The notes under the pieces were generated by a model, which was not told the origin of the DNA, ran no database searches, and worked only from the letters and a program-made list of their open reading frames with translations. Position numbers and translations under genes: made by a program. From an uncultured Collinsella sp. (GTDB lineage Bacteria; Actinomycetota; Coriobacteriia; Coriobacteriales; Coriobacteriaceae), in the NCBI GenBank assembly GCA_900542175.1, contig UQNC01000006.1:1-64000 (forward strand): 64,000 nucleotides of DNA, read 5' to 3'. Shown in pieces: positions 51,810-58,185 of this stretch; within the stretch, counting starts at the first letter, position 1, and the number at the start of each line of letters is the position of its first letter.

Positions 51810-52659
51810 GTTTGAGTTCAACAAGGGCAAGATGGTCCCGTATCCTTCTGGCGCCATCGTTCCCGACCGCGACCTGGGCCAGCGCCCGGCGCTCGAGTGC
51901 ATCCACTTGGGCATTGAATTTGGCGGCCTTAAGGCAGTCGACGACTTTAGCCTGACCATCGGTAAGACCGAGATCGCCGGTCTGATCGGTCCCAACGGTG
52001 CCGGTAAGACCACGGTCTTCAACCTGCTCACCAAGGTGTACCAGCCCACGCACGGTACTATCCTGCTCGACGGCGAGGACACCTCGGGCAAGTCGGTCTA
52101 TCAGGTCAACCGTATGGGTATCGCCCGTACGTTCCAGAACATTCGCCTGTTCAACACCATGACGGTGGAGGACAACGTTAAGGTCGGCCTGCACAACCAG
52201 GAGCGCTACTCTGGTTTTGAGGGCGTGCTGCGTCTGCCGACGTACTGGAAGCACGAGAAGGCCGCCCACGAGCGCGCCATGGAGCTGCTGTCCATCTTTG
52301 ATATGGAGCACCTGGCAAACGAGCAGGCCGGCTCGCTGCCTTACGGCGCCCAGCGTCGTCTGGAGATCGTCCGCGCGCTTGCCACCAACCCCAAACTGCT
52401 GCTGCTCGACGAGCCTGCCGCCGGCATGAACCCGTCCGAGACCGCGGAGCTCATGGAGAACATCGTCAAGATCCGCGACACCTTTGGCATCGCCATTATG
52501 CTTATCGAGCATGATATGTCGCTCGTCATGAACATCTGCGAGGGCATCTGCGTGCTCAACTTTGGTAAGGTCATCGCCAAGGGCACGGCCGAGGAGATCC
52601 AGAACAACGATGCCGTAATTGAGGCATATCTGGGCAAGCAGGATAAGGGGGAGAACTAA
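51799..52659 (+). CDS. livG: Branched-chain amino acid ABC ATPase LivG
   Basis: A 286-residue ABC ATPase. Walker A is GLIGPNGAGKTT, the signature segment SLPYGAQRRLEIVRAL, Walker B LLLLDEPAAGMNP, and the His loop LIEHDMS. The LivG-specific RTFQNIRLFNTMTVEDNVKV is present. The N-terminal about 25 residues (MPSKFEFNKGKMVPYPSGAI) extend beyond the usual start. AAGGAGG precedes ATG 51799. It energises the transporter at the inner face of the membrane. Confidence 0.95.
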   Translation: MPSKFEFNKGKMVPYPSGAIVPDRDLGQRPALECIHLGIEFGGLKAVDDFSLTIGKTEIAGLIGPNGAGKTTVFNLLTKVYQPTHGTILLDGEDTSGKSVYQVNRMGIARTFQNIRLFNTMTVEDNVKVGLHNQERYSGFEGVLRLPTYWKHEKAAHERAMELLSIFDMEHLANEQAGSLPYGAQRRLEIVRALATNPKLLLLDEPAAGMNPSETAELMENIVKIRDTFGIAIMLIEHDMSLVMNICEGICVLNFGKVIAKGTAEEIQNNDAVIEAYLGKQDKGEN

Positions 52660-53373
52660 ATGGCAGAGCCGATGCTTTCCGTCTACAACATCAACGTCTG
52701 GTACGGCGCTATCCACGCCATCAAGGACATCTCCTTTAACGTCAACGAGGGCGAGATCGTGGCCCTGATCGGCGCGAACGGCGCCGGTAAGTCCACGACG
52801 CTTAAAACCGTCTCGGGCCTGCTGCGTTCCAAGACCGGCTCCATCAAGTTTATGGGCGAGGACATTACCCATACGCCTGCCGATAAACTGGTGGGCAAGG
52901 GCCTGGCCCAGGTTCCCGAGGGCCGTCGCGCCTTTTTGCAGATGACGGTCGAGGAGAACCTGGAGATGGGCGCCTACACGCAGCCCAAGTCCACGGTGGC
53001 TCCGGGCCTTGAGCGCGTCTACGAGCAGTTCCCGCGCCTTAAGGAGCGCCGTCGCCAGGTCGCCGGCACCCTTTCGGGCGGCGAACAGCAGATGCTCGTT
53101 ATGGGGCGCGCCCTTATGAGCAATCCCAAGCTGCTCATGCTCGATGAGCCTTCCATGGGTCTGGCGCCGATTCTGATTGAGCAGATCTTCCAGATTGTCG
53201 AGGACCTGCACAAGGCCGGTACCACGGTGCTTCTGGTCGAGCAAAACGCACAGATGGCTCTTTCCATCGCCACACGCGGCTACGTGCTCGAGACCGGCAA
53301 GATTACCATGACCGGCACCGGCCAAGAGCTCCTGCACGACGACAACGTCCGCAAGGCTTACCTGGGCGGCTAG
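52660..53373 (+). CDS. livF: Branched-chain amino acid ABC ATPase LivF
   Basis: A 237-residue ABC ATPase: ALIGANGAGKSTTLKTVSGL (Walker A), LAQVPEGRRAFLQMTVEENL (LivF landmark), TLSGGEQQMLVMGRALM (signature), LLMLDEPSMGLAP (Walker B) and VLLVEQNAQMAL. It starts directly after livG, whose last codons hold the GGGGGAG site. It completes the LivKHMGF system. Confidence 0.95.
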   Translation: MAEPMLSVYNINVWYGAIHAIKDISFNVNEGEIVALIGANGAGKSTTLKTVSGLLRSKTGSIKFMGEDITHTPADKLVGKGLAQVPEGRRAFLQMTVEENLEMGAYTQPKSTVAPGLERVYEQFPRLKERRRQVAGTLSGGEQQMLVMGRALMSNPKLLMLDEPSMGLAPILIEQIFQIVEDLHKAGTTVLLVEQNAQMALSIATRGYVLETGKITMTGTGQELLHDDNVRKAYLGG

Positions 53374-53379
53374 GGACTT

Positions 53380-53401
53380 CCGCCGTTCTGCCGAACGGCG
53401 G
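53380..53401 (+). terminator. Hairpin after livF
   Basis: CCGCCGTTC and GAACGGCGG are perfectly complementary across a TGCC loop, but no U-tract follows. It is the likely end of the liv operon and borders the remnant region. Confidence 0.5.
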
Positions 53402-53421
53402 ACCGGCCGACGCTGCGCGGG

Positions 53422-53661
53422 CGCCCTGATCGACGTGCCGAAGCTCCTCACCCTTGGGGCTATGCCGCGGTACGAGGCCAGGTGGTCATGGTCCGGGAAC
53501 CTCGCGATGTCGAATGACACCGCGAGGTTCGCCGCCGTCCTCGGCGGCCTCGACCCCCGAGTGGGCGATCCCCACGCGCTAACGCCTGCAAACAAGGGGA
53601 TTGCCAAGACGCCGCCGGGCACCTCCGTCATAGACGTGGAAGTGCGGCCGCGCTGAAGCAC
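53422..53661 (-). pseudogene. IS110-family transposase C-terminal fragment
   Basis: A minus-strand reading contains RTAANLAVSFDIARFPDHDH followed by LASYRGIAPRVRSFGTSIRA. This is the Transposase_20 signature of IS110-family enzymes (PGIG..tAA.l...D..FpshdeLAsY.GiaPr..qSGTSI). The helix that should follow with the GGN..LK residues is missing, and so is the DEDD N-terminal half. Upstream residues (EVPGGVLAIPLFAGVSAWGS) suggest a frame change before the match. It is thus a dead fragment, and no IS ends could be traced. The signal lies inside a longer antisense reading that is otherwise a shadow of livF and livG. Confidence 0.65.
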
Positions 53662-53715
53662 TGCGCGGTGTCTGCTCGCTTATGTGCGCATCACGAAGGA
53701 AGACCAGATCGGTGA

Positions 53716-53885
53716 GCGGGATTGGCCCGAAGTCGAGAGATTCCCATCAGCCTCTCGTCGGTCGATGACCGGTTCACCACGCAGGAAGAGCGTGACGGAA
53801 GGTCTCGCAAAAAGGCTCCGAGCGCGGCGTGCTCATGCCCGTCGTGGTGCGCCCGAAGGGGGGGGGACGGCTGCTACGAGCTCGA
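53716..53885 (+). pseudogene. Frameshifted ParB-like fragment with G9 tract
   Basis: The frame from 53716 gives GLARSREIPISLSSVDDRFT then TQEERDGRSRKK, and a second frame gives KGSERGVLMPVVVRPKG, continued after a G9 run by GGDGCYELDHLRGED only if one G is removed. These are the N-terminal region and the rERGVl.PvvVRPk.dG.YEL core of ParB/Spo0J-type proteins of mobile elements. The usual IPl..I..F..HPFkV segment between them is missing, and no GERRwRA follows. It is a decayed remnant with at least two frameshifts and an internal deletion. Recognition was by eye. Confidence 0.5.
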
Positions 53886-54149
53886 TCATTTGCGAGGAGA
53901 AGACGAACCAGTCGTTGCAGATCCAATATGGATCTCGCCGACCTCGGCAAGCTGCTCGATGAGTGGAAGCCCTGTCGGGTCGTCTATTTCAACACCACCC
54001 AGAATGATGGTGTCATCGCGCAGGTCGATCTGCGTGTTGAGCACAGCGAGGTTAAAGCCGGAGGCCACAAATCCGATAGCAGCCAGGACGAGCCCCGTGG
54101 CAACAAGCCCACCCGCTACGGCAAGGTAAATCCTTTTTACGCTGGACAT
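53886..54149 (-). pseudogene. Truncated DUF4097-type protein (N-terminal part only)
   Basis: 87 residues: one membrane segment (IYLAVAGGLVATGLVLAAIGFVAS) and the start of an extracytoplasmic region (VLNTQIDLRDDTIILGGVEI). It then stops after SATTGSSSPRK, which runs into the ParB-like remnant. DUF4097 proteins normally have 200-300 residues with beta repeats; none of that is present. It follows a DUF1700 gene in the usual PadR-DUF1700-DUF4097 order, so it is a real gene whose 3' end was replaced by the rearrangement. A short protein may still be made. Confidence 0.7.
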
Positions 54150-54163
54150 GTTTGCACTCCTTC

Positions 54164-54796
54164 CTATGCCGTGAGCGGCGCCGCTTCGGCGCCCATGCGG
54201 CTCTTATTGTCTCGATCTTTCCAGAAGGGCGAAACGGCTTTCTTCGCCCAAAGGGCAGAGAGGCGCGCGATCTGCTTGGACGCCGTCCAGGCGCCGGCTC
54301 CCGTGAGGAGCGCCACACCGATGGAAGCGAATCCCATTCCCATCGAGGCCAAAACGTACGGAACATGCCCGATAATGATGCCGTCCACGGCGAACAGGAG
54401 CCCTACCAGGCCCGCGCCCCCGAATGCCGCGGCCACGATCCACACGCAGAGCGCAAGAACCCAAATACAGATGTAGACTGCAGCGGCAACGGCGACGAAC
54501 GCGAGCAGCAGCGGAATCCATACCGGAGAGCCCACGATGGCGAGCGCCCATAGAAGTGCCGTGCTCTTGCGCTTGGTCCTCGCGATCGCGCGCGGCACGG
54601 CGGGCAGTTCGTCGAGCGTTGCCTCGGCGACCTCACCGGGCGTGCCCATGGCGGCCACAGCCTCGGCCTCCGTCATGCCGTCCTCCATACGGTCGGCGAT
54701 GGCCTCCGCGTAGAACTCCTGCGTTTCCTTTACCTGATCTGCCGGCAGGCAGGCCAGAAGCTCGCCCAGCCGGTTCAAGAACTCATCGCGCGTCAT
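54164..54796 (-). CDS. DUF1700 (HAAS domain) membrane protein
   Basis: 210 residues. An N-terminal cytoplasmic HAAS domain (MTRDEFLNRLGELLACLPAD, QVKETQEFYAEAIADRMEDG, MTEAEAVAAMGTPGEVAEAT, about 1-65) is followed by four to five hydrophobic segments (VWIPLLLAFVAVAAAVYICI and others) and a short basic tail. DUF1700 proteins are partners of PadR regulators in envelope-stress modules. The gene overlaps the padR stop by 14 nt, so it is translationally coupled. Confidence 0.85.
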   Translation of the reverse strand: MTRDEFLNRLGELLACLPADQVKETQEFYAEAIADRMEDGMTEAEAVAAMGTPGEVAEATLDELPAVPRAIARTKRKSTALLWALAIVGSPVWIPLLLAFVAVAAAVYICIWVLALCVWIVAAAFGGAGLVGLLFAVDGIIIGHVPYVLASMGMGFASIGVALLTGAGAWTASKQIARLSALWAKKAVSPFWKDRDNKSRMGAEAAPLTA

Positions 54797-55103
54797 GGTG
54801 CGCCCCCTCCACGTAACGGTAGATCTCCTGCACGGATGGCCATTCGGCGAGGAACTCGGCGATACGCTCGCGCCCGGCGTCCGTGATGCGGTAGTACCTC
54901 CGCAGCCGCCCGTTGTGCTCGGCGGAGCGCGCGGTGATGCAGCCCGCCTTCTCCAGGCGCTTGAGCAACGGATAGAGCGTGGATTCCGTGAGCCCCATAC
55001 TCGCGGGCACGTCCTTCACGATCTGATAGCCGTAGGATTCCTCGCCCGAGACGGCCGCGAGCACGCAGGCCTCGAGGAAGCCGCGCTTCATCTGTGCCTC
55101 CAT
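54783..55103 (-). CDS. PadR-family transcriptional regulator
   Basis: A 106-residue winged-helix regulator: MKRGFLEACVLAAVSGEESY, GYQIVKDVPASMGLTESTLY, PLLKRLEKAGCITARSAEHN and RLRRYYRITDAGRERIAEFL. This is the short PadR-s2 type (MEAQxxRGxLE... start), usually an autorepressor of the operon with DUF1700 and DUF4097. The ATG at 55103 follows AAAGGAGG; the frame continues to 55169 through the promoter. A promoter with several dyads lies upstream. Confidence 0.9.
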   Translation of the reverse strand: MEAQMKRGFLEACVLAAVSGEESYGYQIVKDVPASMGLTESTLYPLLKRLEKAGCITARSAEHNGRLRRYYRITDAGRERIAEFLAEWPSVQEIYRYVEGAHHDAR

Positions 55104-55120
55104 CCGCACACCTCCTTTCG

Positions 55121-55169
55121 TAGTATACTGTGTAACACCTACTATATGACACATAGTATATGATGTCAA
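55121..55169 (-). promoter_or_regulatory. Near-consensus promoter and dyad operators of the padR operon
   Basis: On the minus strand TTGACA (complement of 55164-55169), a 17-bp spacer and TATAGT (complement of 55141-55146) form an almost perfect sigma-70 promoter. A TGACA-N12-TGTCA dyad (55147-55168) covers the spacer and -35. Two further palindromes, GTGTAACAC (55130-55138) and AGTATACT (55122-55129), lie between the -10 and the ribosome binding site. PadR proteins bind such ATGT/ACAT-like dyads, so autorepression is likely. Confidence 0.7.
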
Positions 55170-55208
55170 CAGTTGTCGTATAGGGAGTCCGGTCTGTCTG
55201 TCCCCTGC

Positions 55209-55287
55209 GGGTACTCATTGGGGACGTACTTAAATGAGTACCCATCGCTCAAGGTGGCACCTGGGGACGTTCCTTATGTGCCGGCAC
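55209..55287. repeat. Adjacent GGGGAC palindromes (REP-like)
   Basis: GGGTACTCATT (55209-55219) pairs with AATGAGTACCC (55233-55243) around GGGGACGTACTTA. Immediately after, GGCAC (55256-55260) pairs with GTGCC (55278-55282) around CTGGGGACGTTCCTTAT, and GTGCCGGCAC follows. They share GGGGACGT in the loop. Copies of this kind are often close to or mobilised by RAYT transposases; none is in the window. Confidence 0.6.
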
Positions 55288-55387
55288 TTTGGGACACTCC
55301 TTGTCAAGGTTTTGTTCCATCGTGCGGGTTGCTATTTAACGTGCGACAATGCCGTGTGGAAATCGAAATGTCTCCTGGGGGCTATCT

Positions 55388-56065
55388 ATGCTGTACGAGT
55401 TTTGTGCCGAGAACTTTGAGCGTGTGCCGGCGGCTATCGATGCCGGTGCTAAGCGCATCGAGTTGTGCGACAACCTTGCCGTCGGTGGTACCACGCCCTC
55501 GGCCGGCGTTATCAGCACTACGGTCAGCTATGCTCACGAGCATGACGCGCGAGTGATGTGCATGATTCGCCCGCGTGGCGGTGACTTTCACTACAACCAG
55601 GACGAGCTGCGCATGATGGAGATGGACTTGGGTCTTGCCGTGAGCGCCGGCGTTGACGGCCTGGTCTTTGGCTGCTGCAAGCCCTGTGCCGGCGGCTGGG
55701 CGCTCGACGAGCTCACCCTCGGCGCCCTCGTGATGGCTACGGGCTGCGCGACCGAGGAGTGCAAGCGCGGGGCCATCGATATCACCTTCCACATGGCCTT
55801 TGACCAGCTCTCGCCCGAGGCTCAGCTGGACGCCATTGACACACTCGCCGACTGCGGCATCACGCGCATCCTGACGCATGGTGGTGCTGCCGGAACGCCG
55901 ATCGAGGACAACCTGGAGCACCTGTCGCGTCTTGTCGAGTATGCGGGCGACCGCCTGACCATCCTTCCCGGCGGCGGCATTTCTACGGCCAACCGCGATA
56001 CCGTGGCGGCGGCATTGAGCGTCTCCGAGCTCCATGGCACCAAGATCGTGCCGCTGGAGGCGTAA
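55388..56065 (+). CDS. cutC: CutC-family copper homeostasis protein
   Basis: A 225-residue TIM-barrel protein of the CutC family (PF03932). ELCDNLAVGGTTPSAGVIST, VMCMIRPRGGDFHYNQDELR, GVDGLVFGC, ITFHMAFDQ, ITRILTHGGAAGTPIEDNLE and ILPGGGISTANRD are hallmark segments. The original copper role is disputed; some members may bind other ligands. The ATG at 55388 follows GGGGG. Its stop is 3 nt before the next gene. Confidence 0.92.
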   Translation: MLYEFCAENFERVPAAIDAGAKRIELCDNLAVGGTTPSAGVISTTVSYAHEHDARVMCMIRPRGGDFHYNQDELRMMEMDLGLAVSAGVDGLVFGCCKPCAGGWALDELTLGALVMATGCATEECKRGAIDITFHMAFDQLSPEAQLDAIDTLADCGITRILTHGGAAGTPIEDNLEHLSRLVEYAGDRLTILPGGGISTANRDTVAAALSVSELHGTKIVPLEA

Positions 56066-56068
56066 CCC

Positions 56069-56866
56069 GTGGCGCTGGTATTTGACGTTCAGCAGGCGAA
56101 CGGTAAGCCCGACGACAACCGGCGCCCTGGCACCGCGTGTCCCTTTTGCGATACCGAGGAACTTGCCGATATCATCCGGCGCGATGGTGACTGCATCTGG
56201 CTCGAGAATAAGTTCAAGACCCTGCGCGCCACCCGTCAAACCGTGCTGATCGAGTCGGCCGATCACGATGCCGACCTGGTGATCTATGAGCCGGATGAAC
56301 TCCACCATGTGATACGGTTTGCCCTGGGTTGCTGGCAGCAGATGATCGATTCACAGCAGTATCGCAGCGTTCTCATGTACAAGAACAAGGGTCCGCTCTC
56401 GGGCGGTAGTCTCGTTCATCCGCACATGCAGATTGTGGGTTTGGAGCAGGAAGACGGCTACACTTCGCTGACTTCTGCCAATTTCGAAGGCATCAATGTC
56501 TGGCAACAGGGGAGAATCTCGGTCAATATCTCAACCGAACCGATCATGGGGTTCTTTGAGATCAACGTTTCAGCCCCGCAGGGAATCGCCGCCAGCGATG
56601 ACGCACGAGACCAAGCCGAGGCGGATCTCTTTGCCGATGCGATCCAGGTAGCTCTGCGCTATATCCTAAACGAGCACCACGGTGGTCGCGCAGAGTCGTA
56701 CAACTTGTTCTTCTATCACCTGGGCGGTCGGACCATTGCCAAGGCGCTGCCGCGTTGGGTGGTTTCGCCCTACTTTGTCGGCTATCGTTTGGCCCAAGTC
56801 AATGCCGAGACGACGCTCGATATCGATGCTGAGCGTCTGCGTGCGCATCTGGAAACGCTCGTATAG
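56069..56866 (+). CDS. DUF4931/GalT-like HIT-superfamily protein
   Basis: 265 residues. ACPFCDTEELADIIRRDGD has a CxxC zinc knuckle. LSGGSLVHPHMQIVGL is the HPH nucleotidyl-transfer motif of GalT-like HIT proteins. The C-terminal ESYNLFFYHLGGRTIAKALP completes the fold. It may move nucleotidyl groups between sugars and nucleotides; the substrate is unknown. The GTG at 56069 has GGAGG 8 nt upstream and sits just behind cutC, so they form an operon. Confidence 0.75.
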   Translation: MALVFDVQQANGKPDDNRRPGTACPFCDTEELADIIRRDGDCIWLENKFKTLRATRQTVLIESADHDADLVIYEPDELHHVIRFALGCWQQMIDSQQYRSVLMYKNKGPLSGGSLVHPHMQIVGLEQEDGYTSLTSANFEGINVWQQGRISVNISTEPIMGFFEINVSAPQGIAASDDARDQAEADLFADAIQVALRYILNEHHGGRAESYNLFFYHLGGRTIAKALPRWVVSPYFVGYRLAQVNAETTLDIDAERLRAHLETLV

Positions 56867-56896
56867 CAAGACTAACACCCGCGTAATGCGGACAGC

Positions 56897-57895
56897 CTAG
56901 CGCGCCATGGCGTCGCGGCCGGCTTCGACCCGCTTGCGCTGTTTGGTGCGCTCCTCGCAGGTTAGGCACTCAAAGAGATGCCCGATAATCGAGGCCAGCA
57001 CCTGCTGAAACAGCGTGCCGCACATGACGGGGAACACGACCTCGCCCGGAAAGTACTGCGTGGCGATGACGGCACCCGAAGAGATGTTGCGCATGCCGCA
57101 GGTAAAGCACATGGTAGTCGTCTCGCTATATGGCAGATGCAGCGCACGTGCGACCAGAAAACCGACGACAAAGCCGCTGATGGCGAAGACCAAAATAAAG
57201 AGGGCGACTTCCAGGCGCACCGCGTTTATGTGCAGCACGTACTCGCTCATAGCGGTGGAGTTGGACGCGATGACGCCCATCATCATGAACTTGCAGGCGG
57301 GCGAGAGCACGGGAGAGAGTTTCTCGTGGCCCCAGCCGCGCGTGAGTTCATTGATGGCAATACCGAGCACAGCGGGGATGGCGATCATAAAGGCCATGTT
57401 CTGCATCATGCTCGGCACGTCGATCGAGACGGTGGCGCCCAGCAGGAGCTTGAGCGTAAGCGGAATCGTCACAGGTGAGATAACCGAGGACGTCAGGATG
57501 ATGGTGAGCGCGAGCGGGCCGTTGCCGCCGAACATGCTGATCCACATAAAAGCGGTGACGGCCACGGGCACGCTGTATTCGAGCACAATGCCGCAGACAA
57601 GGTTGGGGTTGGAGCCAAAGAAGAGTGACCCCATGGCATACGCCGCGATGGGAATAAGCACCGCCGAGACGAGCAGCGCCAAGACTAGGTGCAACGGACG
57701 GCGGAACACCTCGGTTACCTGGTGAAAGGTGTTGCTGAGCGCACCCTGAAACGTCATAAAGGCAAACAAGGTGGGAACGATGGGCTTGAGTACGCCAATC
57801 TGTTGGGGAAAGAGCACGCCGAGTGCCACGCAAATCGGAACGATGACCTGCATGTGCCCCGCGAGAAACTTGCCCAGTCCAACCCATTGCTTCAT
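56897..57895 (-). CDS. Bile acid:sodium symporter-family (BASS) transporter
   Basis: A 332-residue membrane protein with about nine to ten segments. GHMQVIVPICVALGVLFPQQ, TFQGALSNTFHQVTEVFRRP, CGIVLEYSVPVAVTAFMWIS and CGMRNISSGAVIATQYFPGE follow the SBF/BASS fold, whose unwound GxR/N motif contacts substrate. Members carry bile acids, pantoate, pyruvate or other organic acids with Na+. The basic C-terminus has KQRKRVEAGRDAM. Substrate unknown; in a gut anaerobe bile acid transport is possible but unproven. Confidence 0.75.
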   Translation of the reverse strand: MKQWVGLGKFLAGHMQVIVPICVALGVLFPQQIGVLKPIVPTLFAFMTFQGALSNTFHQVTEVFRRPLHLVLALLVSAVLIPIAAYAMGSLFFGSNPNLVCGIVLEYSVPVAVTAFMWISMFGGNGPLALTIILTSSVISPVTIPLTLKLLLGATVSIDVPSMMQNMAFMIAIPAVLGIAINELTRGWGHEKLSPVLSPACKFMMMGVIASNSTAMSEYVLHINAVRLEVALFILVFAISGFVVGFLVARALHLPYSETTTMCFTCGMRNISSGAVIATQYFPGEVVFPVMCGTLFQQVLASIIGHLFECLTCEERTKQRKRVEAGRDAMAR

Positions 57896-58057
57896 ATGCG
57901 CTTGTGACTCCCTTTGCCCGTGAACCCGTTTTGAATGGATATGCTAGACGCTCGCATGCGTCCGTGCGTCAGAAACGCTCGAATATTTCGAGGCTATTAC
58001 CGGCATCGTTTACCGAAACCGCGGCGTGCTGCGGCGATTTGCGTCTGCTCTGCACGG

Positions 58058-58063
58058 TATAAT
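58058..58063 (+). promoter_or_regulatory. Consensus -10 box for the recJ operon
   Basis: A perfect TATAAT at 58058-58063 with no convincing -35 (nearest CGATTT at 17 bp). The message would start near 58070 and carry a TGCCTGC-CGAA-GCGGGCA hairpin (58082-58099, one G-U pair) before the mini-ORF. Confidence 0.5.
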
Positions 58064-58119
58064 AAATCCGTTCAACAGATCTGCCTGCCGAAGCGGGCAT
58101 ACACAGAGGACTCATCGCT

Positions 58120-58185
58120 ATGAACCGTGAGAGGTATCGCGGCGACCTGCCCCTATCGGGGGTGGGCGCCTATGTCATCGCTTAA
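58120..58185 (+). CDS. Candidate 21-aa upstream ORF overlapping recJ
   Basis: ATG 58120 to TAA 58183-58185. AGAGGA is 9 nt before the ATG. The predicted peptide is MNRERYRGDLPLSGVGAYVIA (21 aa, shown as two parts: MNRERYRGDLP and LSGVGAYVIA). It overlaps the recJ start (58172) by 14 nt, and the recJ Shine-Dalgarno GGGGGTGGG lies inside it. Its translation would open or block that site, so a translational-coupling role is plausible. It might also be fortuitous; no peptide sequence family is known to me. Confidence 0.45.
   Translation: MNRERYRGDLPLSGVGAYVIA

Noticed and set aside
49815..52091. Long minus-strand open frame opposite livH-livM-livG
   Set aside because: Compositional shadow of the permease genes; Asp/Gly/His repeats only, and no motifs.
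51760..53421. Most of a 633-codon minus-strand frame
   Set aside because: Everything left of 53422 is antisense to livG and livF; only the first about 80 codons carry the IS110 match.
53829..54476. 215-codon plus-strand frame in the remnant region
   Set aside because: It begins in the ParB-like piece, then runs antisense to the DUF4097 and DUF1700 genes; only the first codons are meaningful.
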